A stretch of DNA of 10,401 nucleotides from Bacillota bacterium (lineage in GTDB: Bacteria > Bacillota > Bacilli > Bacillales_B > DSM-18226). A program made the position numbers and the translations under genes. Numbering within the stretch: the stretch's first letter is position 1; each line of letters opens with the position of its first letter. The DNA lies in assembly GCA_021821235.1 (NCBI GenBank), contig JAKACS010000060.1, positions 1-10,401 of the forward strand, given 5' to 3'. Below the pieces are notes generated by a model. The model was not told the DNA's origin. It made no database searches and was given only the letters and a program-made list of their open reading frames with translations. Of the stretch, positions 1-6,124 are shown piece after piece.

Positions 1-27
1 CAAAATACGTGGTTCTGGTCTATTTTG

Positions 28-71
28 CCTAGACAAGTGTACCCTTTTGGAAAAATATACGGATGTCTAGG
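28..71. repeat. Inverted repeat upstream of cotH (possible regulator site)
   Basis: CCTAGACA at 28-35 is perfectly complemented by TGTCTAGG at 64-71, with 28 bases between the arms. No T-tract follows, so it is unlikely to be a terminator. Each arm reads GTCTAGG outward to inward on opposite strands, one mismatch from the core of the published GerE box (RWWTRGGYNNYY). This would suit a late mother-cell coat gene, but that reading is inference. I found no convincing sigma-K or sigma-E promoter in 1-129; CATAGGAATA at 94-103 is close to a sigma-K -10 but has the wrong internal spacing. Confidence 0.35.
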
Positions 72-129
72 GTTTCCAGCCCCCATTTTGCAACATAGGA
101 ATAACTAAAAGCGTAAAGGAGGCTGCAAG

Positions 130-1209
130 ATGTCGATTCCTCAATACAATTTATTTATCCATCCGGTGGATATAAAAGAATTGAAATCCGATATCTGGGA
201 TGACGAGCCTGTTCCAGCAGCATTAAAATACGGAAAGAAAAAAGTTGAAATTGATCTTGCCTACCGCGGCTCCCATATTCGAAAATTCAAGAAAAAGTCC
301 TATCATGTCGCCTTTTACAAACCACAAACGTTTGCCGGTGTCCACGAAATTCATTTGAACGCTGAATATAAAGATCCTTCCCTCATGCGAAACAAGCTAT
401 CACTTGATTTTTTTGCCGATATCGGAACCTTATCCCCTATGTCAAAGCACGTGCAAATTTTTATCAATGGCCGAAATGAAGGAGTTTATTTGCAGCTTGA
501 ATCCGTTGATGAGTATTTTTTTAAAAAAAGAAACTTGCCAAACGGTGCCATTTTCTACGCAGTGGATGATGACGCCAATTTTTCATTGATCAGCCCGATC
601 GAAAAAGAAACGAAAAAGCAACTTGATTCCGGTTATGAACGAAAAGTAGGTACAGACAGTGATTCATTAAAGCTTGCTGATTTTATTTTTAAATTAAATA
701 CAACCCCTAAATGGGAATTTGAAAAAGTCATTCAAGACCATCTCAATGTAGATAAATATTTGCGCTGGTTAGCCGGTGTTGTTTGCACGCAAAACTACGA
801 TGGCTTTGTTCATAATTATGCCTTGCATCACAGCCGAGAAACGGGCCAATTTGAAATGATTCCTTGGGATTATGATGCGACTTGGGGACGGGACATCCAC
901 GGTGAGGTAATGGAGTATGATTACGTTCGAGCAGAAGGATTTAATACGTTGACGGCCAGGCTTCTTGATGTTGAAGTCTTTCGTAAGCATTACGGCACCA
1001 TTTTAAAAGCGATATTAGCTGAAAAATTCACTATCGAGTATCTAGCGCCCAAAATAGAACAATTGCATCACTTGCTTCGGCCTTATGTTGCCAGTGACCC
1101 CTATATTAAGGATAAAATTGACATCTTTGATCAAGAACCGGAATTCATTTCTCAATTTATCAGCGCTCGGAATCTCTATCTCCGCAAAAAGCTATCAGCC
1201 TTTCTATGA
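130..1209 (+). CDS. cotH: Spore coat protein kinase CotH
   Basis: This 359-residue protein matches the CotH family in length (B. subtilis CotH is about 360 residues) and in its core motifs. CotH is an atypical protein kinase-like enzyme of the mother cell that phosphorylates serines in the coat proteins CotB and CotG and controls assembly of a subset of outer coat proteins. Visible landmarks are RGSHIRKFKKKSYHV near residues 46-60, NYDGFVHNY at 222-230 and IPWDYDATWGRDIHG at 244-258. Asp224 and Asp247 have the same 23-residue spacing as the Asp pair I recall as important in the B. subtilis enzyme (D228/D251); the exact equivalence should be checked by alignment. The ATG start is supported by AAAGGAGG at 115-122, seven bases upstream. 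No signal peptide is seen, as expected for a mother-cell cytoplasmic enzyme. The next gene encodes a likely substrate 119 bases downstream, with no terminator between them. Confidence 0.93.
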   Translation: MSIPQYNLFIHPVDIKELKSDIWDDEPVPAALKYGKKKVEIDLAYRGSHIRKFKKKSYHVAFYKPQTFAGVHEIHLNAEYKDPSLMRNKLSLDFFADIGTLSPMSKHVQIFINGRNEGVYLQLESVDEYFFKKRNLPNGAIFYAVDDDANFSLISPIEKETKKQLDSGYERKVGTDSDSLKLADFIFKLNTTPKWEFEKVIQDHLNVDKYLRWLAGVVCTQNYDGFVHNYALHHSRETGQFEMIPWDYDATWGRDIHGEVMEYDYVRAEGFNTLTARLLDVEVFRKHYGTILKAILAEKFTIEYLAPKIEQLHHLLRPYVASDPYIKDKIDIFDQEPEFISQFISARNLYLRKKLSAFL

Positions 1210-1262
1210 GTAGGCAAGCGTTGAAATTTAGAATAATAGGCTTTTTCTTCAGCGCAGGAAAA

Positions 1263-1307
1263 GATTAGGTAACGTATACATGGAGTATAAATATCCCCTA
1301 TGGATAT
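1263..1307 (+). promoter_or_regulatory. Candidate GerE box and hairpin before cotB
   Basis: GATTAGGTAACG at 1263-1274 fits the GerE consensus RWWTRGGYNNYY at 11 of 12 positions. CATGGAGTA at 1279-1287 differs at one position from the sigma-K -10 element CATANNNTA, but no AC is present at the expected -35 spacing, which would fit an activator-dependent promoter. Just downstream, ATATCC (1291-1296) and GGATAT (1302-1307) form a six-base inverted repeat directly ahead of the ribosome binding site. B. subtilis cotB is known to need sigma-K and GerE, so the arrangement is plausible, but the assignment is inference. Confidence 0.35.
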
Positions 1308-1328
1308 ATGACAAGGAGGAACATGTTA

Positions 1329-2390
1329 ATGGAAAACAAAAAAGGCACCACACCAGAGCATTCTTCCCATTTGGATTCGTACCATTCCTTTCTTCAATCA
1401 TTAGTTGGTGAGGAGGTGCAAGTGTATAAGGGCGGGCCGGAATGTAAAATGGGGAAACTTCTAGATGTCCAATCTGACTATATTTGTGTTCACGCACAAA
1501 ACAACAATAACAACAATAACAACAGTGAAAATCAAAATCAGAACCAAAATAACCAGAATCAAACTACTGTAGTCTATTACAGAACAGAGCATCTGCAAAG
1601 CATTAGTGAAAACACAAAAAATAATTCCATGCCCCGCTATCAAGGCCAGGAGGAAACAGAGGTAGTGTTCCATACAGGCGGAAATTTTTCTGAGCTTGTG
1701 GAACAGATGGTCGGTTCATATGTTCAAGTAAACCAAGGCGGTCCAGAGTCGAAGACAGGGTATCTAGTGGACATTGCAGGAAACTACATGGCTCTGTTAA
1801 CAGATGATGATGGTGTTGTTTATTACAATATCCACCACATCAAAAGTATATCGGAGTATAACCAAAACAACCAAGACCAAAATCAAAATAGCAATCAAGC
1901 GGTAAGTATTCCTGATTATTTTAAAGCCGATGATTTTCATCAACTTTTTGGGCAAATGAGCCACAAATGGGTAGCGATCAACCGCGGCGGTCCGCAAGCG
2001 CTTGAAGGGGTGCTCGTCCAAAGTGCTGGTGGCCACTACACGCTGATTAATAATGACGAAGTACTAAGAATCAATCCATTCCACATTAAAAGCATCAGCT
2101 GCGGGCCAAAAGGTGCACTGAAGCAAAATAACAACAACTCCAATCAGCAGCAAGACGGCCAATCCAATCAAAACGTTCAAAACGCAAACAATCAAACAGT
2201 TTCCGGAGATGAATCAAGCTCTAGCAGCGAAAGCTCAGATTTTAGGAGAAGTCGTTCAAGCCAGAGAAGTTCTGGCCGCAAACATTCTTCCGGCCGAAAA
2301 AGAAGCAGCACAGGCCGAAGCCACAGAAGAAGCCATCCACGCGAGAAAGTCGTTAAAACCTATGATTATATTTGGAATCCAAGAAGATAG
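1329..2390 (+). CDS. cotB: CotB-like spore coat protein with Asn-rich linkers and Ser/Arg tail
   Basis: A 353-residue outer coat protein of the CotB type. It contains three related units at about residues 20-93, 119-175 and 202-257, each carrying V-x-x-GGP, then G-x-L, then a Tyr-containing strand, and ending in H(I/L)(K/Q)SIS. The first unit is split by an insert of eight consecutive Asn followed by alternating Asn/Gln (58-78). Further Asn/Gln-rich linkers lie at 178-190 and 266-289. The tail, about 295-339, is a dense mix of Ser, Arg and Lys with runs such as SSSSSESS and RSSGRKHSSGRKRSS; it is the likely site of phosphorylation by CotH, as in B. subtilis CotB. The start at 1329 is preferred because AAGGAGG (1313-1319) lies nine bases upstream; an in-frame ATG at 1308 precedes that site and one at 1323 is too close. 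It ends in a short aromatic, basic stretch (TYDYIWNPRR). Confidence 0.85.
   Translation: MENKKGTTPEHSSHLDSYHSFLQSLVGEEVQVYKGGPECKMGKLLDVQSDYICVHAQNNNNNNNNSENQNQNQNNQNQTTVVYYRTEHLQSISENTKNNSMPRYQGQEETEVVFHTGGNFSELVEQMVGSYVQVNQGGPESKTGYLVDIAGNYMALLTDDDGVVYYNIHHIKSISEYNQNNQDQNQNSNQAVSIPDYFKADDFHQLFGQMSHKWVAINRGGPQALEGVLVQSAGGHYTLINNDEVLRINPFHIKSISCGPKGALKQNNNNSNQQQDGQSNQNVQNANNQTVSGDESSSSSESSDFRRSRSSQRSSGRKHSSGRKRSSTGRSHRRSHPREKVVKTYDYIWNPRR
1500..1565 (+). repeat. Asn/Gln codon repeat inside cotB
   Basis: From 1500 to 1523 the codons run AAC AAC AAT twice and then AAC AAC, a nine-base unit present 2.7 times. Asn and Gln codons continue to 1562 with a few other residues. The tract keeps frame. 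Such short tandem codon repeats can change length by slippage, altering the insert within the first structural unit while leaving the reading frame intact. Any actual length variation is inference. Confidence 0.7.
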
Positions 2391-2415
2391 TACGCCCTAT
2401 TGGAAGATTAAATGA

Positions 2416-2445
2416 TAGGGTGCACGATACGCAAAGTGCACCCTA
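2416..2445 (+). promoter_or_regulatory. Intergenic hairpin between the two CotB-like genes
   Basis: TAGGGTGCAC (2416-2425) pairs perfectly with GTGCACCCTA (2436-2445) around a ten-base loop. No T-tract follows, and the ribosome binding site of the next gene starts six bases later, so it is not a standard terminator. CCCTAT at 2395-2400 can instead pair with ATAGGG at 2415-2420, which overlaps the left arm, so two mutually exclusive folds are possible. It may tune or stabilise the downstream mRNA; function is inferred only from structure and position. Confidence 0.5.
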
Positions 2446-2466
2446 GTATGTAAAGGGGAAATCGAA

Positions 2467-3141
2467 TTGAAAACGATCCAAAGTTTAATAGGGCAGAAAG
2501 TTGAACTAGAGGTTTCCGGGCGGACGATTTTCCAAGGAATACTCGTCGATCTTGGTCAGGACATTCTCGTGCTTTTTAATGGGAAAGATTATTTTTATAT
2601 TCCTTTTCTGCATGTTCACAATGTCCGAGCCAACCCTTTGATTGAATTGGAAGTAAACGAGCAACAGGAAACACCCGTTTCTCCTATTAATGAAGACCAA
2701 AGCTCCATTTCGTATCGTAAAACATTAATGAATGCAAAAGGACGGTTTGTTGAAATATTTGTTACAGGAAATAAATCCATCCATGGATATGTAACAAATG
2801 TACTAAACGATTATTTTGTATTTTATTCGCCGGTCTATAAAACGATGTTTATTTCATTAAATCATTTAAAATGGCTAACCCCTTACCAAACAAATATTAC
2901 CCCATATACTTTGGGCAATGAAGACTTACCAGTAAAACCGGTCAATATCACATTGCAGCGTTCTTTGGAGGAACAGCTAAAAAAGCTAGAAGGAAACCTC
3001 GTTGTTTTTGACCTCGGCGATCATCCATTAAAAATAGGTTTATTAAAGCAAGTCCAAAATAACATAATCAATTTGGTTACAGCGAGCGGAGAACCGATTT
3101 TCTGGAAAATTCCCCACATAAAAGCCATTCACTTGCCGTAG
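2467..3141 (+). CDS. CotB-like spore coat protein paralogue, no Ser-rich tail
   Basis: A 224-residue protein that I read as a divergent paralogue of the upstream CotB-like protein. Three related units can be traced at about residues 5-54, 83-137 and 165-222. Each begins with a short helix-like (S/T)L segment, continues with V-x-(I/L/F)-x-(V/L) and then G-(I/Y/L)-(L/V), and ends in an aromatic strand plus H-(V/L/I)-(H/K). The pattern resembles small Sm/SH3-like barrels such as those of the DUF2642 type; this family link is an inference from the pattern. It lacks the Asn-rich inserts and the Ser/Arg tail, so it is not an obvious CotH substrate. The start is TTG at 2467, supported by AAAGGGG at 2452-2458 eight bases upstream. 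It follows cotB by 76 bases and is followed by a terminator, so it probably belongs to the coat transcription unit. Confidence 0.7.
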   Translation: MKTIQSLIGQKVELEVSGRTIFQGILVDLGQDILVLFNGKDYFYIPFLHVHNVRANPLIELEVNEQQETPVSPINEDQSSISYRKTLMNAKGRFVEIFVTGNKSIHGYVTNVLNDYFVFYSPVYKTMFISLNHLKWLTPYQTNITPYTLGNEDLPVKPVNITLQRSLEEQLKKLEGNLVVFDLGDHPLKIGLLKQVQNNIINLVTASGEPIFWKIPHIKAIHLP

Positions 3142-3175
3142 GTTCCGATCACTGCCCCTTAGCCGATACAAACAG

Positions 3176-3205
3176 CCTGTCCTTATTTTGGACAGGTAAT
3201 TTTTT
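3176..3205 (+). terminator. Rho-independent terminator of the coat gene cluster
   Basis: CCTGTCC (3176-3182) pairs with GGACAGG (3190-3196) around a seven-base loop, followed by TAA and six T residues (3200-3205). It lies 34 bases after the stop codon of the last coat gene and ends the plus-strand unit. A second small inverted repeat, CTTTTTG/CAAAAAG at 3207-3221, follows at once. Confidence 0.85.
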
Positions 3206-3252
3206 GCTTTTTGTCAAAAAGATTTTATAAAGATGACGCAAGCAGCTTTGCT

Positions 3253-3299
3253 AAATAAAAACACCTTCATCATTGTAAACATGCGAATGAAGGTGTTTT
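3253..3299 (-). terminator. Rho-independent terminator of the ArsB-type gene
   Basis: AAAACACCTTCAT (3258-3270) pairs perfectly with ATGAAGGTGTTTT (3287-3299), a 13-base stem with a 16-base loop. Read on the minus strand, the stem ends in a T-rich run (TTTTTATTT) 14 bases beyond the stop codon at 3314. The stem is also followed by Ts on the plus strand, so it could act in both directions between the converging units. Confidence 0.8.
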
Positions 3300-3313
3300 A
3301 AAGAAATGGAAGG

Positions 3314-4675
3314 TTACAACGCTTTTCCATTAAAGACAACTTCAATCCACCCATAAAGAACAACGAGGGTAAATAAAACGGTTAATGGAATGACAACTGC
3401 GGTTGTTTTAATATACGTCGACCAGCGTATGCTGATTTTTTCTGTTTTTAAAATATGCATCCAGATCAAGGTAGCCAATGTTCCAATCGGCAATAATAAG
3501 GAGCCGATATCACTTCCGACAATATTGGCTAAATACACTGTTTTTACGGTAATGGGATCCAGTCCCATCTGGGTTAAAGCGATCGTCCCGATCATTAATG
3601 CCGGATGGTTATTAAATAAGTTGGATAGGAGCGTTAATACCCCGCCCATAATTAAGCTTGCATTAAACAAATTATCCGAGACAATAAATTGTAAATTTTT
3701 CACTAACAGTTCGGATAAACCGATATTGTTTAATCCGTAAATGATGATATACATGGTAAACGCAAAAACAAATATATGCCATGGGGTTTTGGTGATCATA
3801 TCTGCTGGTGACATTTTTAAATAGTACCATCTCCAAATCAGTAAGATAAACGATCCCAAAACGGCGACATACTCCATCGGGATGCCAAAATAGGATGCGA
3901 TGAACAAACTGATTCTCGTTAAGAAAACAAACAGTAAAATCCATTTCATCATTTTTAATTGCTTTTTGTTATCAGCAGGCAAGCTTGGGTCTTGTAGCGG
4001 GTGGTATGGCCTTTCCGAATGGCCAAATGAAATGATCAGAGGCGGCAGTTTTTTTGGTAAATCTTTTTTGTATAGCAAAAATAACAATCCGGCCAAAAAG
4101 AGCAGGCCAAGTATAGCGGGTACGAACAGCATTGCGGTCTGCATATACAGATCCATGTGTATAATTTTAAGAGCGATTAAATTGACGATATTGCTTACGC
4201 CAATCGGTGCGCTTGAGGCCGTGGCAATAAGAGCGCCGCTGATGAGGTACGGAATTTTTTGGTGGGGTTTCAATTGGTATTTTTTTAAAACTAAAGCGAA
4301 TAATGGGGTTGTTATCAGGATGCTGCCATCGTTGTTGAAAAAGAGCGTCATTAAAAAGCTAACCAGATTGATAAGCCAAAATAGACGAATACCTGAACCT
4401 TTTGCATATTTGGCAAGTACGGCGGTCGTCCATTGATAAAAACCAAAGCTTTCGAGCACCAGTGCCATCACAAGGGTTGAAACAATCGTTACGGCAGCAC
4501 CGCTGACTTTTGAACTAATGTCAAGAAGGTTAGCCATTGTAATGTTTCCGAAAATCAGGATAATTGCCGCCCCTACTGTAGATGGAATCGCTTCATTTAA
4601 CCCTTTAGGCCTCCAAAAGATAAAAAACATTGTCAGCAAAAAACTTACTATCGTAACAAGGGTTACAGTATTCAT
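3314..4675 (-). CDS. ArsB-type (ion transporter superfamily) membrane permease, probable arsenite/antimonite efflux
   Basis: A 453-residue, very hydrophobic polytopic protein, with roughly 10-12 membrane spans and one longer hydrophilic loop at about 203-243. It shows the two-fold signature of the ArsB/ion transporter superfamily: FFNNDGSILITTP at 112-124 in the first half, SNLFNNHPA at 351-359 and GSDIGSLLLPIGTLATLIW at 387-405 in the second. ArsB proteins export arsenite or antimonite from the cytoplasm, alone or with an ArsA ATPase; B. subtilis YdfA is a Bacillus member of this group as I recall it. No arsR, arsC or arsA lies beside it, so the substrate is less certain, and another anion or sodium/proton exchange cannot be excluded. 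The ATG start has AAGGAG at 4687-4692, eleven bases upstream. The gene has its own terminator and is separated from the upstream helicase gene by a probable terminator. Confidence 0.8.
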   Translation of the reverse strand: MNTVTLVTIVSFLLTMFFIFWRPKGLNEAIPSTVGAAIILIFGNITMANLLDISSKVSGAAVTIVSTLVMALVLESFGFYQWTTAVLAKYAKGSGIRLFWLINLVSFLMTLFFNNDGSILITTPLFALVLKKYQLKPHQKIPYLISGALIATASSAPIGVSNIVNLIALKIIHMDLYMQTAMLFVPAILGLLFLAGLLFLLYKKDLPKKLPPLIISFGHSERPYHPLQDPSLPADNKKQLKMMKWILLFVFLTRISLFIASYFGIPMEYVAVLGSFILLIWRWYYLKMSPADMITKTPWHIFVFAFTMYIIIYGLNNIGLSELLVKNLQFIVSDNLFNASLIMGGVLTLLSNLFNNHPALMIGTIALTQMGLDPITVKTVYLANIVGSDIGSLLLPIGTLATLIWMHILKTEKISIRWSTYIKTTAVVIPLTVLFTLVVLYGWIEVVFNGKAL

Positions 4676-4800
4676 TTTTATACAGTCTCCTTATAGGTAA
4701 AACTTGAAGTTGAACGAGTCTCCTTAGACCTCCTTCATCTGTCTTTCCTATTCATTTGTACTGTATATATACGTGCCAGTAAGACTACTTGTACTAAACA
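4676..4800 (-). promoter_or_regulatory. Leader of the ArsB-type gene with repeated ribosome-binding-like motif
   Basis: Read on the minus strand, TAAGGAGACT occurs twice, at 4717-4726 and 4684-4693, 33 bases apart; only the second serves a start codon. A further GAAGGAGG lies just upstream (about 4729-4736) inside a four-codon open frame, ATG AAG GAG GTC TAA. The alternating TATATATA tract at 4763-4770 could hold a -10 element but no good -35 goes with it. No known riboswitch or ArsR-type palindrome is recognised. Confidence 0.3.
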
Positions 4801-4837
4801 CTTGATTCATTTTTCAAAAAATCAACACATATCCGAT

Positions 4838-4872
4838 AGAAAAGCTCAAAGCTTCCTCATCGGCTTGGAGCT
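4838..4872 (-). terminator. Probable terminator of the helicase gene
   Basis: AGCTCAAAGC (4843-4852) and GCTTGGAGCT (4863-4872) form a ten-base stem with one mismatch and a ten-base loop. On the minus strand the stem runs into CTTTTCT, a short T-rich tract, 46 bases after the helicase stop codon at 4919. The tract is short, so efficiency is uncertain. Confidence 0.5.
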
Positions 4873-4918
4873 GCTAAATTTTATCCTAAGAGAGTGATTG
4901 GAAAAAAACGCAAAAAAT

Positions 4919-6115
4919 TTATAGATACCAGTCATGGAACAAGTCCCGGTTTTGGCGATACTTTGCTGCATGGCAAGAGTTGCAAATTGGAAAGGAATGC
5001 TCCCATGGCAAGGCTTTTCCACATTGTTTACACTTTTTCGTGAATGATTTTAAATCTTTTTTCAACGCTTCATGGATTTGATCGCTAATTTCTTCGCGGA
5101 GGCGTTCCCAATAAACGGCCACTGTCCGTTTTTCGAGACGATATAAAAACAAAAGATGAAGGCCGATTGCTTTATATGTATGTTCCAAATCCTCCAAACT
5201 CCGATGTTCGATAAACGGTTCCGGAAGTTCCTCTGCATTCATCACCGCATACATCGTCTGTTCCCATTGGCTAATCAACCCGGGGTCATTTGCGGAAAAA
5301 GGCAGATGCAAAAATCCATACAGATCGATAAGGGAGAGATGCGCTTCAATTTTGGTTCCGCGAATGATATCATACAGAAATTTTTCTTCTGAAAGGGCGG
5401 CCTTCTTTGTACCAGGCGGACTTTTGAATTTTTCCCATAGTTCAAAAAATCGCCCTAAATCATGCTCGTAATTTTGAAATCGCTCCAAGACAGAATTCGT
5501 AGGGCCAATTGTAAAAGTATGAACAGGTTCGTCCTCCTGTTGCAGCAAGCGCCGCATTGTTTTTATCTCACTGACAAAGGTAACCTTTCCGATATCGTAA
5601 ATTCCTTTTCTTCCCGCCCTTCCAGCTATTTGTTTAACTTCCTGTGAAGTTAACCGCCTTCTCTTCGTTCCATCGAATTTTTCATTTTCCAAAAAGACAA
5701 TTCTTCTAATTGGCAGATTTAGCCCCATTCCAATCGCATCTGTTGCCACAATGACGTTTGTTTGCCCCGCTAAAAATTGCTTTATTTGTTTTTTTCTAGT
5801 TTCAGGTGGCATGCTCCCGTAAATCATACTCACCTTGTGTCCGTCATGCTGCAGCTTTGAAGCAGTTTCTAGCACACGGCGGCGCGAAAAACAAATAAGG
5901 GCATCACCTTTTTGGATTTGGTGGATCTTAAATTCCTTTGCCTCGACTTCAAGCGGGGTATCACGGCTGTATTCATGTATTTCAATATCCGCTTCACTTA
6001 ATAACTGAAGCATCATCTGTTTGGCGTTTCTACTACCAATAATGTGAACTTCCTTTGCATTTGCTTTGGTGATCGCTTTATACCATGAGAACCCCCGATC
6101 CTTATCGATTATCAT
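4919..6115 (-). CDS. SUV3-like helicase, C-terminal fragment (RecA2 and zinc-ribbon-like end)
   Basis: The longest ATG frame after the stop gives 398 residues. It contains VHIIGS (motif III region), GDALICFSRRR (motif IV), VSMIYGSMPPETR, VIVATDAIGMGLNLPIRRIVF (motif V) and QIAGRAGR (motif VI, residues 162-169 of this fragment). After a helical SUV3-type C-terminal region it ends in CKQC and CNSC (Cys 362, 365, 378 and 381), a C-x2-C-x12-C-x2-C arrangement that probably binds zinc. The ATG at 6115 lies six bases beyond the TAA and has no ribosome binding site, so separate expression would need reinitiation. The fragment lacks Walker A and should have no ATPase activity alone. Confidence 0.75.
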   Translation of the reverse strand: MIIDKDRGFSWYKAITKANAKEVHIIGSRNAKQMMLQLLSEADIEIHEYSRDTPLEVEAKEFKIHQIQKGDALICFSRRRVLETASKLQHDGHKVSMIYGSMPPETRKKQIKQFLAGQTNVIVATDAIGMGLNLPIRRIVFLENEKFDGTKRRRLTSQEVKQIAGRAGRKGIYDIGKVTFVSEIKTMRRLLQQEDEPVHTFTIGPTNSVLERFQNYEHDLGRFFELWEKFKSPPGTKKAALSEEKFLYDIIRGTKIEAHLSLIDLYGFLHLPFSANDPGLISQWEQTMYAVMNAEELPEPFIEHRSLEDLEHTYKAIGLHLLFLYRLEKRTVAVYWERLREEISDQIHEALKKDLKSFTKKCKQCGKALPWEHSFPICNSCHAAKYRQNRDLFHDWYL

Positions 6116-6121
6116 TTGTGC

Positions 6122-6124
6122 TTA
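6122..6124 (-). other. In-frame TAA at the Walker B glutamate codon
   Basis: On the minus strand the codons read GTT GTT ATT GAC TAA GCA CAA ATG, that is V-V-I-D-stop-A-Q-M. A DEAQ motif is expected here, so TAA most simply derives from GAA by one base change. No frameshift is needed on either side. Confidence 0.9.

Noticed and set aside
1308..1328. ATG at 1308 as the start of the CotB-like protein
   Set aside because: It lies before the AAGGAGG at 1313-1319, which is well placed only for the ATG at 1329.
1500..1565. CRISPR-like or satellite array in the Asn-rich region
   Set aside because: The repeat unit is a short codon repeat within an open frame, with no spacers of constant length.
2209..2415. 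68-residue Ala-rich open frame at the end of cotB
   Set aside because: It is an out-of-frame reading of the Ser/Arg-rich tail codons, with no ribosome binding site.
3900..4436. 178-residue plus-strand open frame opposite the ArsB-type gene
   Set aside because: It is antisense to a clearly coding transporter, shows no family features and has no ribosome binding site.
6100..6124. TAA recoded as selenocysteine or pyrrolysine
   Set aside because: Those use TGA and TAG respectively; TAA readthrough would need another mechanism, and the stem-loop expected for selenocysteine is not evident.
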